From Bacilli bacterium (GTDB lineage: Bacteria > Bacillota_I > Bacilli_A > RF39 > UBA660): a stretch of 41,753 bases of DNA. The first letter of the stretch is position 1; each line of letters opens with the position of its first letter. The stretch spans positions 1 through 41,753 of the forward strand of contig JAQUWE010000015.1 of assembly GCA_028693035.1 (NCBI GenBank). Reading direction: 5' to 3'. Positions 32,270 through 39,921 of this stretch are shown piece after piece. The position numbers and the translations under genes are program-made. The notes beneath the pieces were generated by a model. That model made no database searches, was not told the DNA's origin, and worked only from the letters and a program-made list of their open reading frames with translations.

Positions 32270-33452
32270 CTTTGATATGTGGATTTTTTAAAACGTCTAT
32301 CACTTTGTCTATTTCTTCTTTTGTATTATAGAAGTAGAAACTCATACGACAAGTATTCTTGATACCCATTTCACCTTTTAATATTTTAGCGCAATGGTTT
32401 CCAGCTCTTACACAAATATTATATTTATTTAAATAAACAGCTAAATCTTGTGAAAAGATACCTTCTATATTAAAAGCAATAATACCACTTGTACTTTCTT
32501 CATTATAAATTTTAATGTTTTCTATTTCTTTAAGTTTCTCTTTTGCGTATTTGCATAATTCTAATTCTTTTTGATGAATAAGAGGCATTCCTATTTTATC
32601 TAAATAAGAAATAATACTTCCAAAACCAATTACACCTGCGATATTTGGTGTACCTGCTTCAAATCTTGTTGGGATATCATGATATACTCTAGTACCTTCT
32701 GGTTCAAAAGATGCATTCATGCCTCCCCCAAAGAAAAGTGGGACCGTTTGTTCTAACCATTTTTCTTTTCCATAAAGGACACCAAGTCCTGTAGGACCAC
32801 ACATTTTATGTGCTGAAAACGCTAGAAAATCAATATCCAAATCTTGTACATCAACAGGCATATGTGGCACACTTTGGGCACCATCTACAATCACTACGAT
32901 ATCCTTTTCATGTGCATACTTAGTAATTTCTTTAATAGGTCTAATGTCTCCTACAACGTTTGTAATATGTGCGAGTGATATGACTTTTGTTTTTTCAGTA
33001 ATACTTTGTTTTACATTTTCCATGGTTACTTGTAATCCTTCTGTTAAAGGAATATATTTGATAACAATGCCTATTTGTGTAGCAAGTTCAAACCATGGAA
33101 GTACATTAGAAGCATGCTCACTTTTTGTAATCAAAACTTCATCACCTTTTTGTAAATACTGTTTACAATATCCAAAGATAATTCTATTTAAAGAATCGGT
33201 AGATCCTGCTGTAAAAGAAATTTCTTTTGTTTTTTCAGCATTTATAAAATCTTTGACAAGTTCTCTTGCATTTTCATACATAGCATCTACTTTAAGACTA
33301 ATGTCATAATCTCCCCTATGGGCATTGGCACTATAATGGTTGTAATAATCACTAATAGTTTCTCCTAAAACTCTTGGTTTTAGTGTAGTCGCACCATTGT
33401 CAAAATAAATAATATCATTTTTTTCTAACATGGCAAAATCTTCTCTATTCAT
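32256..33452 (-). CDS. sufS: SufS-type cysteine desulfurase
   Basis: PLP-dependent group II cysteine desulfurase that extracts sulfur from cysteine for Fe-S cluster assembly. N-terminal YFDNGATTLKP, AHRGDYDIS, the PLP-lysine segment LAFSAHKMCGPTGLGVLYG near residue 215, the FFGGGMN loop and the catalytic-Cys segment RAGNHCAKIL near 350 are all present. The usual SufS text is RAGHHCA; here the first His is Asn. At 398 residues it is of normal length. GGGGAGGTG precedes the ATG. It is the last gene of sufC-sufD-sufS; the usual sufU and sufB do not follow. Confidence 0.95.
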   Translation of the reverse strand: MNREDFAMLEKNDIIYFDNGATTLKPRVLGETISDYYNHYSANAHRGDYDISLKVDAMYENARELVKDFINAEKTKEISFTAGSTDSLNRIIFGYCKQYLQKGDEVLITKSEHASNVLPWFELATQIGIVIKYIPLTEGLQVTMENVKQSITEKTKVISLAHITNVVGDIRPIKEITKYAHEKDIVVIVDGAQSVPHMPVDVQDLDIDFLAFSAHKMCGPTGLGVLYGKEKWLEQTVPLFFGGGMNASFEPEGTRVYHDIPTRFEAGTPNIAGVIGFGSIISYLDKIGMPLIHQKELELCKYAKEKLKEIENIKIYNEESTSGIIAFNIEGIFSQDLAVYLNKYNICVRAGNHCAKILKGEMGIKNTCRMSFYFYNTKEEIDKVIDVLKNPHIKEEII

Positions 33453-33465
33453 TCTTTCACCTCCC

Positions 33466-34254
33466 CTATTTTTTTAGGATTTCCTGTAGTGTATCTTTGT
33501 TTAAAAGGGTAATTCCCTTTTGTAAAAAACCTTTTATCATAAGTTCTGTTGCTTTCTTTCTTGAAAGTCCTCTACTTTCTAAATAGAAAAGGGAATCTTC
33601 TTCAAATGTTCCGATATGCGCCGCATGTTCTGCAATAACGTCTTCTTCATCGATTAACAGAATTGGTTTAATGGTACATTCCTTATGGTTCATTGTAATA
33701 ATCTGACTTTTTTGGTTGATTTCGCATCCTTTAATTCCTTTTGGAACTTCGTTTGTGATATAACATTTCATCTCACCATCTTCTTTATTGACAGCGTGGT
33801 GTACAGTAAAACTTTTGGTTTTGGATGCTTTATGATTGACAATCATTTCGTACTTTTCTTCATTTGTAGACACGGTTTTGATGATGCTTTCAAAAAGGGC
33901 TTCTTCTCCTTCTAAGGAAACAGCATCATATTCTTTTATTTCTTTTACATAGTGAAAACGGTTGAGATACACCTGACTTTGCTTTTTCAAGGTATAGCGA
34001 TAGCAAACTTTATACTGGTTTCCGGTACGGATTTCTCCTAAGGAAAAAGTAACCCCATCTTCTACTTCAATTAAAATATCGAGTTTCGTTTTTTCATCGT
34101 TTGTATATAGAATTTGTAACTGGGTATTTTGCTTGACTTTAATAGCAAGAGAAGAGACCACATTTTCCTTTGATGCTGGTACAAAATTTATAAGCATCGT
34201 ATCGTCCACTTGTTGTTGCTTAATGGTATCGTTATACATTTTTAGTATATTCAC
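33466..34254 (-). CDS. sufD: SufD-like Fe-S scaffold protein, short form
   Basis: SufB/SufD-family beta-helix protein, partner of SufC in the Fe-S assembly complex. The C-terminal part is diagnostic: EDVIAEHAAHIGTFEEDSLFYLESRGLSRKKATELMIKGFL. At 262 residues it is much shorter than usual SufD proteins (over 400 residues), lacking most of the N-terminal domain, while the core helix and C-terminal segment remain. The start is a GTG at 34254 with AGAGG upstream, one base after the sufC stop. From length alone it could be the single SufB/D-type scaffold of this organism rather than a partner of a separate SufB. Confidence 0.85.
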   Translation of the reverse strand: MNILKMYNDTIKQQQVDDTMLINFVPASKENVVSSLAIKVKQNTQLQILYTNDEKTKLDILIEVEDGVTFSLGEIRTGNQYKVCYRYTLKKQSQVYLNRFHYVKEIKEYDAVSLEGEEALFESIIKTVSTNEEKYEMIVNHKASKTKSFTVHHAVNKEDGEMKCYITNEVPKGIKGCEINQKSQIITMNHKECTIKPILLIDEEDVIAEHAAHIGTFEEDSLFYLESRGLSRKKATELMIKGFLQKGITLLNKDTLQEILKK

Positions 34255-34255
34255 G

Positions 34256-35017
34256 TTATACCTCTTCCTTCACGGTACTCTCACTATCTTGCAAATCAAA
34301 ACCATTTTTTTCTATTTCTTTTACTAAAGAAGCATCCCCTGTTTTTATAATTGTACCTTCTTTTATAATATGAACAAAGTCTGGTTTTATATAATCAAGA
34401 AGTCTTTGATAATGTGTAATGATTAAAATAGCTGGTTTTTTTTCATGATAATATTTCATGATATTTTCGCCTACGATTTTTAAACTGTCTACATCAAGTC
34501 CTGAATCAATTTCATCTAACATTACAAAACTAGGTTCTAATAAATACATTTGAAGAATTTCGTTTTTCTTTTTTTCTCCACCTGAAAAACCTTGGTTAAT
34601 AGAACGGTGAATCATATTTTTATCCATTTTTAGTTGCATAGATATTTCATCTACTCTTTTAATAAAACGCATGAGGTTGAAAGAGTCTCCTTCTTTTTCA
34701 TGTAAAGCAGTTCTTAAAAAGTCAGCCCCTGTAACCCCTTCTATTTCATTTGGCAACTGCATACCTAGAAAAATACCTAAGTGAGATCTTTGGTCTGGGG
34801 ATAAAGAAAGAATATTTTGTTCTTTATATGTGATGGTACCGTTTGTAACTGTATAAGTTGGATTTCCCATAATGATTTTTGACAGTGTTGATTTTCCTGT
34901 ACCATTAGGCCCCATAATCACATGGATTTCTCCTTCTTTTATATCTAAGCAAAAATCTTTTAGAATTTGTTTTCCTTCAATTTCTGCATTTAAGTTTTTT
35001 ATTTGTAAATGATTCAT
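34256..35017 (-). CDS. sufC: SufC ATPase
   Basis: ABC-type ATPase of the cytoplasmic SufBCD Fe-S assembly complex. It has a Walker A (GPNGTGKST near residue 38), Q-loop, the signature NQGFSGGEKKKNEILQM with the SufC-specific SGGEKK-N pattern, a Walker B (FVMLDEIDSGLD) and the switch-His in IITHYQRLLDYI. At 253 residues it is of normal length. AAAGGAG lies before the ATG. It is first in the operon; an inverted repeat and a hairpin occupy the intergenic region upstream. Confidence 0.95.
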   Translation of the reverse strand: MNHLQIKNLNAEIEGKQILKDFCLDIKEGEIHVIMGPNGTGKSTLSKIIMGNPTYTVTNGTITYKEQNILSLSPDQRSHLGIFLGMQLPNEIEGVTGADFLRTALHEKEGDSFNLMRFIKRVDEISMQLKMDKNMIHRSINQGFSGGEKKKNEILQMYLLEPSFVMLDEIDSGLDVDSLKIVGENIMKYYHEKKPAILIITHYQRLLDYIKPDFVHIIKEGTIIKTGDASLVKEIEKNGFDLQDSESTVKEEV

Positions 35018-35105
35018 ATTTTCACACTCCTTTCTTATTTTATCAAAAAAAGGAGATTTTCACTAGCCTATGTATAAAAAATTATGAAATATTACAATAT
35101 ATAAA

Positions 35106-35161
35106 TGAATATTCGCAGGTATTCACGAAAAAAGCAATTGTCAGTAAGGCAGTTGCTTTTT
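35106..35161. promoter_or_regulatory. Inverted repeat and hairpin between sufC and the HIT gene
   Basis: An inverted repeat TGATTA-like in form, TGAATA-N8-TATTCA (35106-35125), is followed at once by a hairpin with a 9-bp stem (GCAATTGTC/GGCAGTTGC, AGTAA loop; 35134-35156) flanked by A on one side and T on the other. The two genes diverge, so no gene ends here. The repeat may be an operator; the hairpin could terminate transcripts in either direction or act in the suf leader. Confidence 0.45.
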
Positions 35162-35182
35162 GTTTTGTAAAATTATTTTAGA

Positions 35183-35212
35183 TTGATATTTTGTAGTGGT
35201 ATACTGTATAAT
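35183..35212 (+). promoter_or_regulatory. Promoter of the HIT gene
   Basis: TTGATA (35183-35188), 18-base spacer and a perfect TATAAT (35207-35212), followed by GGATGGTGA before the ATG at 35234. Confidence 0.7.
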
Positions 35213-35233
35213 AGAATATAGGATGGTGATAGT

Positions 35234-35599
35234 ATGGACTGCATTTTTTGTAGAATTATTAAAGGAGAAATTCCTTCTTATACTGTATATGAAGATGATA
35301 CAGTGAAAGCTTTTTTAGATATCAATCCAGATACAAATGGACATTTACTAATTATTCCAAAGGAACATTTTAAGGATTTAGATTCTACCAATGATACCGT
35401 TTTACTTCATATTTTTGAAGTAGCAAGAAGTCTTAAAAAGAAATTAGAAGAACAATTGCATATCGATGGACTTACACTGATTCAAAATAATGGAGAGGTA
35501 CAGGAAGTAAAACATTTTCATTTGCACTTAAAGCCTTACTATAAAGAAGAACAATCTTTAATGAAAGTAGAAGATGTACATTCTCTTTTAACAAAGTAA
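35234..35599 (+). CDS. HIT-family nucleotide hydrolase
   Basis: Histidine-triad protein of 121 residues that cleaves nucleoside phosphoramidates and related dinucleotides. It has the N-terminal CIFCRIIKGEIPSY, DINPDTNGHLLIIPK and the triad HFHLHLKP near residue 96. The length fits Hint/YhaA-type proteins. It is the only complete plus-strand gene in the window, with its own promoter and terminator. The substrate cannot be narrowed from sequence. Confidence 0.94.
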   Translation: MDCIFCRIIKGEIPSYTVYEDDTVKAFLDINPDTNGHLLIIPKEHFKDLDSTNDTVLLHIFEVARSLKKKLEEQLHIDGLTLIQNNGEVQEVKHFHLHLKPYYKEEQSLMKVEDVHSLLTK

Positions 35600-35629
35600 A
35601 AACACTTATATTTTAAATAAGTGTTTTTT
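35598..35629. terminator. Bidirectional terminator between the HIT and HerA genes
   Basis: A 9-bp stem (AACACTTAT 35601-35609, ATAAGTGTT 35617-35625) flanked by A and T runs, located between two converging genes and able to serve both. Confidence 0.8.
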
Positions 35630-35643
35630 ATTAGATCGTTTTT

Positions 35644-37440
35644 TTAAAGTCCTATATCATCGTTGTGTGTTGGTACTTCCACAAACCATGTTCCACTTAC
35701 ATCACAGCTACTACTTGAAGGCGCTGGATTTGGCATTTCAAATTTAACAATAACTGGAACTTTAAATGCGGTTCCAAAGGCAATGCAGGTTCCTTGTTGT
35801 AGAATTTTAATTTTACGGACAATTTCATCTGTTACATTTGGTACCATTTCTTTAATATAAGCAACATCCTTAGGGTGTAGCATCTTAAAGATTAAGAAGT
35901 TATTACACTGTGATAAAGAGGTTTCAGAAAGCTCAGAAGGTCTTTGTGAAATCAGTCCAATGATGACTCCATACTTACGTCCTTCTTTTGTAATTCTTTC
36001 AAAAATATTATATCCAAGTAAAGCAATATCTCGGTCATTTTGTACATATCTATGGGCTTCCTCTAAAACAATATGGAAAGGATACTTGATACCACTTTGT
36101 CCATCTTTCGCATAATCAAATAACAATTTAGAGTAAATTTTAGTAAGTGTTTTCGCAAATCTATCATCTACATAATTGATATTAAAGTTGATAATTTGTG
36201 CTTTTTTACCATTCTCTGCTGTCATCAATTCTTTGATATATTGTTCCTTTGTAATAAACTCTGGATAATCAAAATAAACACTATGTTCTCCATTCACAAG
36301 TGAATTCAAGCGAACTTTAAGAACATTGGCTTCATCATACACTTTCTCACTTTTTAAACTTCCCTCAGAAATTAAAGCAAAGTCGAAAGCATCTCGCAAA
36401 TCTTTAAGTGTATATTTAAAAGTTCCATCCGGCATTGTAAGCTCTAGATTGTCATCTAAAAATTTTTCCATAAAGGTTGTTAATAATTCCATTTCCCTAA
36501 TCTTACCAGAAGCATCTATAAGTAGACATTGTTTAAGAGGTCTCACATACCCTGGCTGATAGATAGGCGTTTCTAAGTTTAATTCTTTTGTATTATAATA
36601 AGAAAGTACAGAGAAAACTTGGTCTCTTATTTGTGCGGGTGGATTTCCACTTGACAAAATGTCTAACATAGCACGTGCGATAATATCATTCTTATGTTTA
36701 ATAACTTGTTCTTCTTCTCTACCAAAGATTGTTACAAGTTTTAGTGCTTTTTCAATGATAGGAAGTTGGGTTGCTTTTTCAGCACCTAAAAGTAAAGCAA
36801 TATCATCTGTACTAAGAAGCCATAATGGTATTTTAATCACTTCTGTATTTGAAAATTTTGTATCGGTTGTATATGCCTTGAAACTAATATTCGGTGAAAT
36901 ATTGCTTAAATCCTTAAACGCACTATGGTATTCTCCATAAGCATCAAAAATAAAGATACTTGCTTTATAAGGAACTGGATTTGTTTTAACAAAAATATTT
37001 TGAAAAATACGCGCTACACTACAAGATTTACCACTTCCTGTATTTCCAAAAATAGCAAAGTGGTTACTGAAAAAAGAATTGATATCAATATTGACACGTA
37101 CTTCTGGATAGATCGCACTTTTTCCTAAATATAAATTATTTTGTTCTGTATATGTGGGTGTACTAATAATTAAAGGTATTTTTTCTTTTGACACTAGTTT
37201 TACAGTAGCGGAAAAGGAAGGTTTACGAATAACACCTCCTACAAAAGAACCATTTACGATTTCTCCAACTAAATTTACATAGGCAATTCCCTCTTTAATT
37301 CCTATGATCTCTCCAACACAAAGTTTCTCTGGTTCTTCCATAACAACATACATGTTAGAAAGAGATGGAAAATTAGTTATATTCAAATCCAATTTTACAG
37401 AAACCATATTTTCTTCTATAGTGGTTATTTTACCAAGCAT
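35644..37440 (-). CDS. HerA-like FtsK/HerA-superfamily ATPase
   Basis: Hexameric DNA-translocating ATPase family. From the ATG at 37440 (AGGAG upstream) the protein has about 598 residues; the listed longer frame to 37641 overlaps yqeH and lacks coding character. It has an N-terminal HAS barrel (GKITTIEENMVSVKL, GEIIGIKEGIAYV), a Walker A (FGNTGSGKSCS near 140), a Walker B-like FDAYGEYH and IVLEEAHRYV, and the arginine-rich ITKEGRKYGV and ISQRPSELS sensor region. HerA usually works with the NurA nuclease, which is absent here; HerA homologues also appear in anti-phage systems with SIR2 or nuclease partners. This one lies among conserved housekeeping genes, which favours a DNA repair role. Confidence 0.85.
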   Translation of the reverse strand: MLGKITTIEENMVSVKLDLNITNFPSLSNMYVVMEEPEKLCVGEIIGIKEGIAYVNLVGEIVNGSFVGGVIRKPSFSATVKLVSKEKIPLIISTPTYTEQNNLYLGKSAIYPEVRVNIDINSFFSNHFAIFGNTGSGKSCSVARIFQNIFVKTNPVPYKASIFIFDAYGEYHSAFKDLSNISPNISFKAYTTDTKFSNTEVIKIPLWLLSTDDIALLLGAEKATQLPIIEKALKLVTIFGREEEQVIKHKNDIIARAMLDILSSGNPPAQIRDQVFSVLSYYNTKELNLETPIYQPGYVRPLKQCLLIDASGKIREMELLTTFMEKFLDDNLELTMPDGTFKYTLKDLRDAFDFALISEGSLKSEKVYDEANVLKVRLNSLVNGEHSVYFDYPEFITKEQYIKELMTAENGKKAQIINFNINYVDDRFAKTLTKIYSKLLFDYAKDGQSGIKYPFHIVLEEAHRYVQNDRDIALLGYNIFERITKEGRKYGVIIGLISQRPSELSETSLSQCNNFLIFKMLHPKDVAYIKEMVPNVTDEIVRKIKILQQGTCIAFGTAFKVPVIVKFEMPNPAPSSSSCDVSGTWFVEVPTHNDDIGL

Positions 37441-37550
37441 TGTATCATCTCCTACTATATAATAGTATACATGAAAATAGCAAAAAAAAAAAGGACTTTT
37501 TAGGAAAAGAAGAGATGTTATTTTCTTCTTTGCTTTTATGTCTTTTTTCT

Positions 37551-38552
37551 TTACATATATGTTTTTTGAATCAAAGAATTTCTTGTATAAACATCTACCT
37601 CGTAAGGAAGATAGATTTGTATGACTGCTCTTTTGCTGCATTTGATAAAACCAAGTCCTTCTATAACGATATCTTCTCCTGCTCTTACCTTTATTTGTTT
37701 AGAAACTGGATAGAGATTTCTAAAAGGTTTATAAAAACGTTCTATAGCAAGGGCATTAGAAAAGTAAAAAGTAAGATTGGTATATTCTGCTTCTATTTGT
37801 ACATAAGAAGCTATTTTTATATACTGTTTTCCTTTTACCTGATAAGTAATAGGTTTGATTTCCTTTTTAGGCATAATTTGTTTTAGTTCTTTTCCTGTTA
37901 CTTCATTCATGAAGCTATTAGGAAGTAAAATACCTGGTGTATCAATAAGCGTTAAGGTATCTGTCATAGGTATCTTTAAACAATCCAAAGTAGTGGATGG
38001 CATAATACTGGTTGTAAGATTTCCTTGTTTCTCTGTATAGTGCTGCATAAGGGTATTGATCATAGTCGATTTTCCAGCATTTGTACACCCTACTACATAC
38101 ACTTCTTCACTTTTTTGATAAGCATTTATTTTTTCATATAATTCATCAAAATGATAGTTATTTGCACTACTTACTACAACAGTATCGATTATTTTGGAAG
38201 ATTCGATACCAATTGTTTCTATCCATTTTTCATCTTTAATGGTGTAGGGCAAAACATCTCTTTTGGTAAGAACCAATAAAATAGGCTTGTCTAACAAATC
38301 TATAATTTCCGCAACCTTATGGTTCCATAGGAAAAGATCTGCAACAAGAACAACCAAGTCCTTTGTTTTAGAAACTTCCTTTAAAATAGAAAGATAATCC
38401 GCATTGTCTTTTTCTACCTTTTTGTAATCTGCATAATGTTTAATACGGAAACAACGATTACAAAGTTCTTTATTTATATCTTCTATATATCCTATTTCTT
38501 TTTCATTATCTGTTTGTAAAACAGCACCACAACCTATACATTTCTTATTCAT
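37551..38552 (-). CDS. yqeH: Ribosome-biogenesis GTPase YqeH
   Basis: Circularly permuted GTPase needed for 30S subunit assembly. An N-terminal zinc finger (CIGCGAVLQ ... CNRCFRIKHY) precedes G-motifs in the permuted order: TKRD (G4), SSANN (G5), GCTNAGKST (G1) and DTPGI (G3), followed by the C-terminal beta domain. At 334 residues it is of usual length. The ATG at 38552 (MNKKCIGCG) follows GAGGGAAG and overlaps the yqeG stop by 8 bp, matching the conserved yqeG-yqeH pairing in Firmicutes. Confidence 0.95.
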   Translation of the reverse strand: MNKKCIGCGAVLQTDNEKEIGYIEDINKELCNRCFRIKHYADYKKVEKDNADYLSILKEVSKTKDLVVLVADLFLWNHKVAEIIDLLDKPILLVLTKRDVLPYTIKDEKWIETIGIESSKIIDTVVVSSANNYHFDELYEKINAYQKSEEVYVVGCTNAGKSTMINTLMQHYTEKQGNLTTSIMPSTTLDCLKIPMTDTLTLIDTPGILLPNSFMNEVTGKELKQIMPKKEIKPITYQVKGKQYIKIASYVQIEAEYTNLTFYFSNALAIERFYKPFRNLYPVSKQIKVRAGEDIVIEGLGFIKCSKRAVIQIYLPYEVDVYTRNSLIQKTYM

Positions 38553-39066
38553 AATACTTCCCTCTTTCAAAACCTTGTTCCTTATAAAGTGTTTCAAATA
38601 TTTTCTTTTCTTTATAACGATTGTACCAAGTTAAAATCATATCTTTGACAGTAAGAGGATTGACTAAAACGGTATAAATGCCTGCTTTGTTTCCCCCCAC
38701 TATATCTGTCATCAATTGATCTCCAATAATAGCTGTACTTTTTTTATCTGTGTTATATTTTTTCAACATTTTTTTAAAGCTTCTTTGCATAGGTTTAAAA
38801 GATAGTCCATTCATGGATACTTCTAAAAAAGTACTAAAAGGTTTTACTCTTTTATTTGGACTGTTTGAAAAAATAACAACGGTAAATCCTTTTTCTTTTA
38901 AAGTATGAAAAAGTTGTTTGACTGTTTCCTCTGCTGTCTTCATATGGGCAGGCGTAATGGTATTGTCTAAATCAAATAAAAGAAGGGTAATTCCTTTTTC
39001 TTTTAATGTGTCATATGGAATTGTAAAAATAGATTCTTGGTACATATTAGGTAAATAGTTTTTCAT
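38545..39066 (-). CDS. yqeG: YqeG-family HAD phosphatase
   Basis: HAD-superfamily IIIA phosphatase related to YqeG of B. subtilis. Motif I is FDLDNTI (about residue 30), motif II VVIFSNSPNKR, and motif IV IIGDQLMTDIVGGN. At 173 residues it has the usual compact, capless form. The ATG at 39066 has a perfect AAGGAGG upstream. It precedes yqeH with overlap. Family members are linked to ribosome and membrane lipid metabolism; the substrate here is not determinable. Confidence 0.9.
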   Translation of the reverse strand: MKNYLPNMYQESIFTIPYDTLKEKGITLLLFDLDNTITPAHMKTAEETVKQLFHTLKEKGFTVVIFSNSPNKRVKPFSTFLEVSMNGLSFKPMQRSFKKMLKKYNTDKKSTAIIGDQLMTDIVGGNKAGIYTVLVNPLTVKDMILTWYNRYKEKKIFETLYKEQGFERGKYYE

Positions 39067-39099
39067 AGGAAAACCTCCTTTTCTATTGTAACACACTTT

Positions 39100-39873
39100 T
39101 TATTCAAGTGTTTGATTTAAGAGTGCATCGATTTCTCCACCTTGGAAACCCTTGCTGTAAAGTTTTTGTTTGATTTGAAAGTAAAGATCTCTTCCTTGGT
39201 ATTTTGAAGAAAGTCTTTTGTATTGTCTTTGGTATTCTTTTTCTAGTGTACCTTCTTTTTTGACTTCAAGTGTATCAAAGATAGAAGCAATCATATTTTT
39301 ATCAAATCCTTTTAGACTTAGATTTTGTACAAGCTTTTGTTTTAGCATGTAAGGAGAATCTTTGTGATTGGCTTTTACTTTTTTGATAAGAATATCTCTT
39401 AGTTTATTCTGAATGATTGTTTCATCTATTTCATGAATGGCTTTTTCAGCTGCGATTTCATCTATCCCTTGATTTATGAGTGCTTTTCCGATCGCATAGG
39501 GACCATCTGTACTTAAATACATACGGTCATTTATATAACTTCGCATATATCTTTCATCGTTGATAAGTCCTGTATCTTTGAGTCTTTTTATTATTTCTTC
39601 TTTTTTTGTTTTTGTAAGTTCTTTGTCCTTTAAGAAATGTCTAATCTCTTTTTCACTTCTATATTTGGTTCCAATCATTTTGACTGCTTTATAATAAATG
39701 GCATAATATTCTGTTTTATTAGTGATTTCTTTTATGTCATCAAAAGATACTTCTTTATGATATAAAAGTCCCTTTTCTAAAATAACATCATCATAAGTAG
39801 TGATTTTATCTCCTGTATCTAAAGAGATTTTGTATTTACCACTTGGTAGTTTTTGGACTTTATCAATCTTCAT
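39100..39873 (-). CDS. recX: Regulatory protein RecX
   Basis: Modulator of RecA filaments. It shows the repeated three-helix RecX pattern: KMIGTKYRSEKEIRHFLKDK, LKDTGLINDERYMRSYIND, PYAIGKALINQGID and LYFQIKQKLYSKGFQGGEID. At about 257 residues it is the long Firmicute form, with an N-terminal beta region (KIDKVQKLPSGKYKI). The ATG at 39873 is preceded by AAGGTGAT; the GTG at 39882 lies within that site. It lies about 50 bases downstream of the membrane protein gene and is probably cotranscribed with it. Confidence 0.92.
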   Translation of the reverse strand: MKIDKVQKLPSGKYKISLDTGDKITTYDDVILEKGLLYHKEVSFDDIKEITNKTEYYAIYYKAVKMIGTKYRSEKEIRHFLKDKELTKTKKEEIIKRLKDTGLINDERYMRSYINDRMYLSTDGPYAIGKALINQGIDEIAAEKAIHEIDETIIQNKLRDILIKKVKANHKDSPYMLKQKLVQNLSLKGFDKNMIASIFDTLEVKKEGTLEKEYQRQYKRLSSKYQGRDLYFQIKQKLYSKGFQGGEIDALLNQTLE

Positions 39874-39921
39874 TTTTATCACCTTTGTTTATTATACCAA
39901 ACAAATGTTTTTAGGTAAAGA

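Noticed and set aside
35644-37440. HerA-like gene as part of an anti-phage defence system
   Set aside because: No nuclease, SIR2 or other effector gene is adjacent, and the flanking genes are conserved housekeeping genes.
37441-37641. Extended N-terminus of the HerA-like protein
   Set aside because: It overlaps the yqeH 3' end and a T-rich spacer, while a strong ribosome binding site sits at the internal ATG at 37440.
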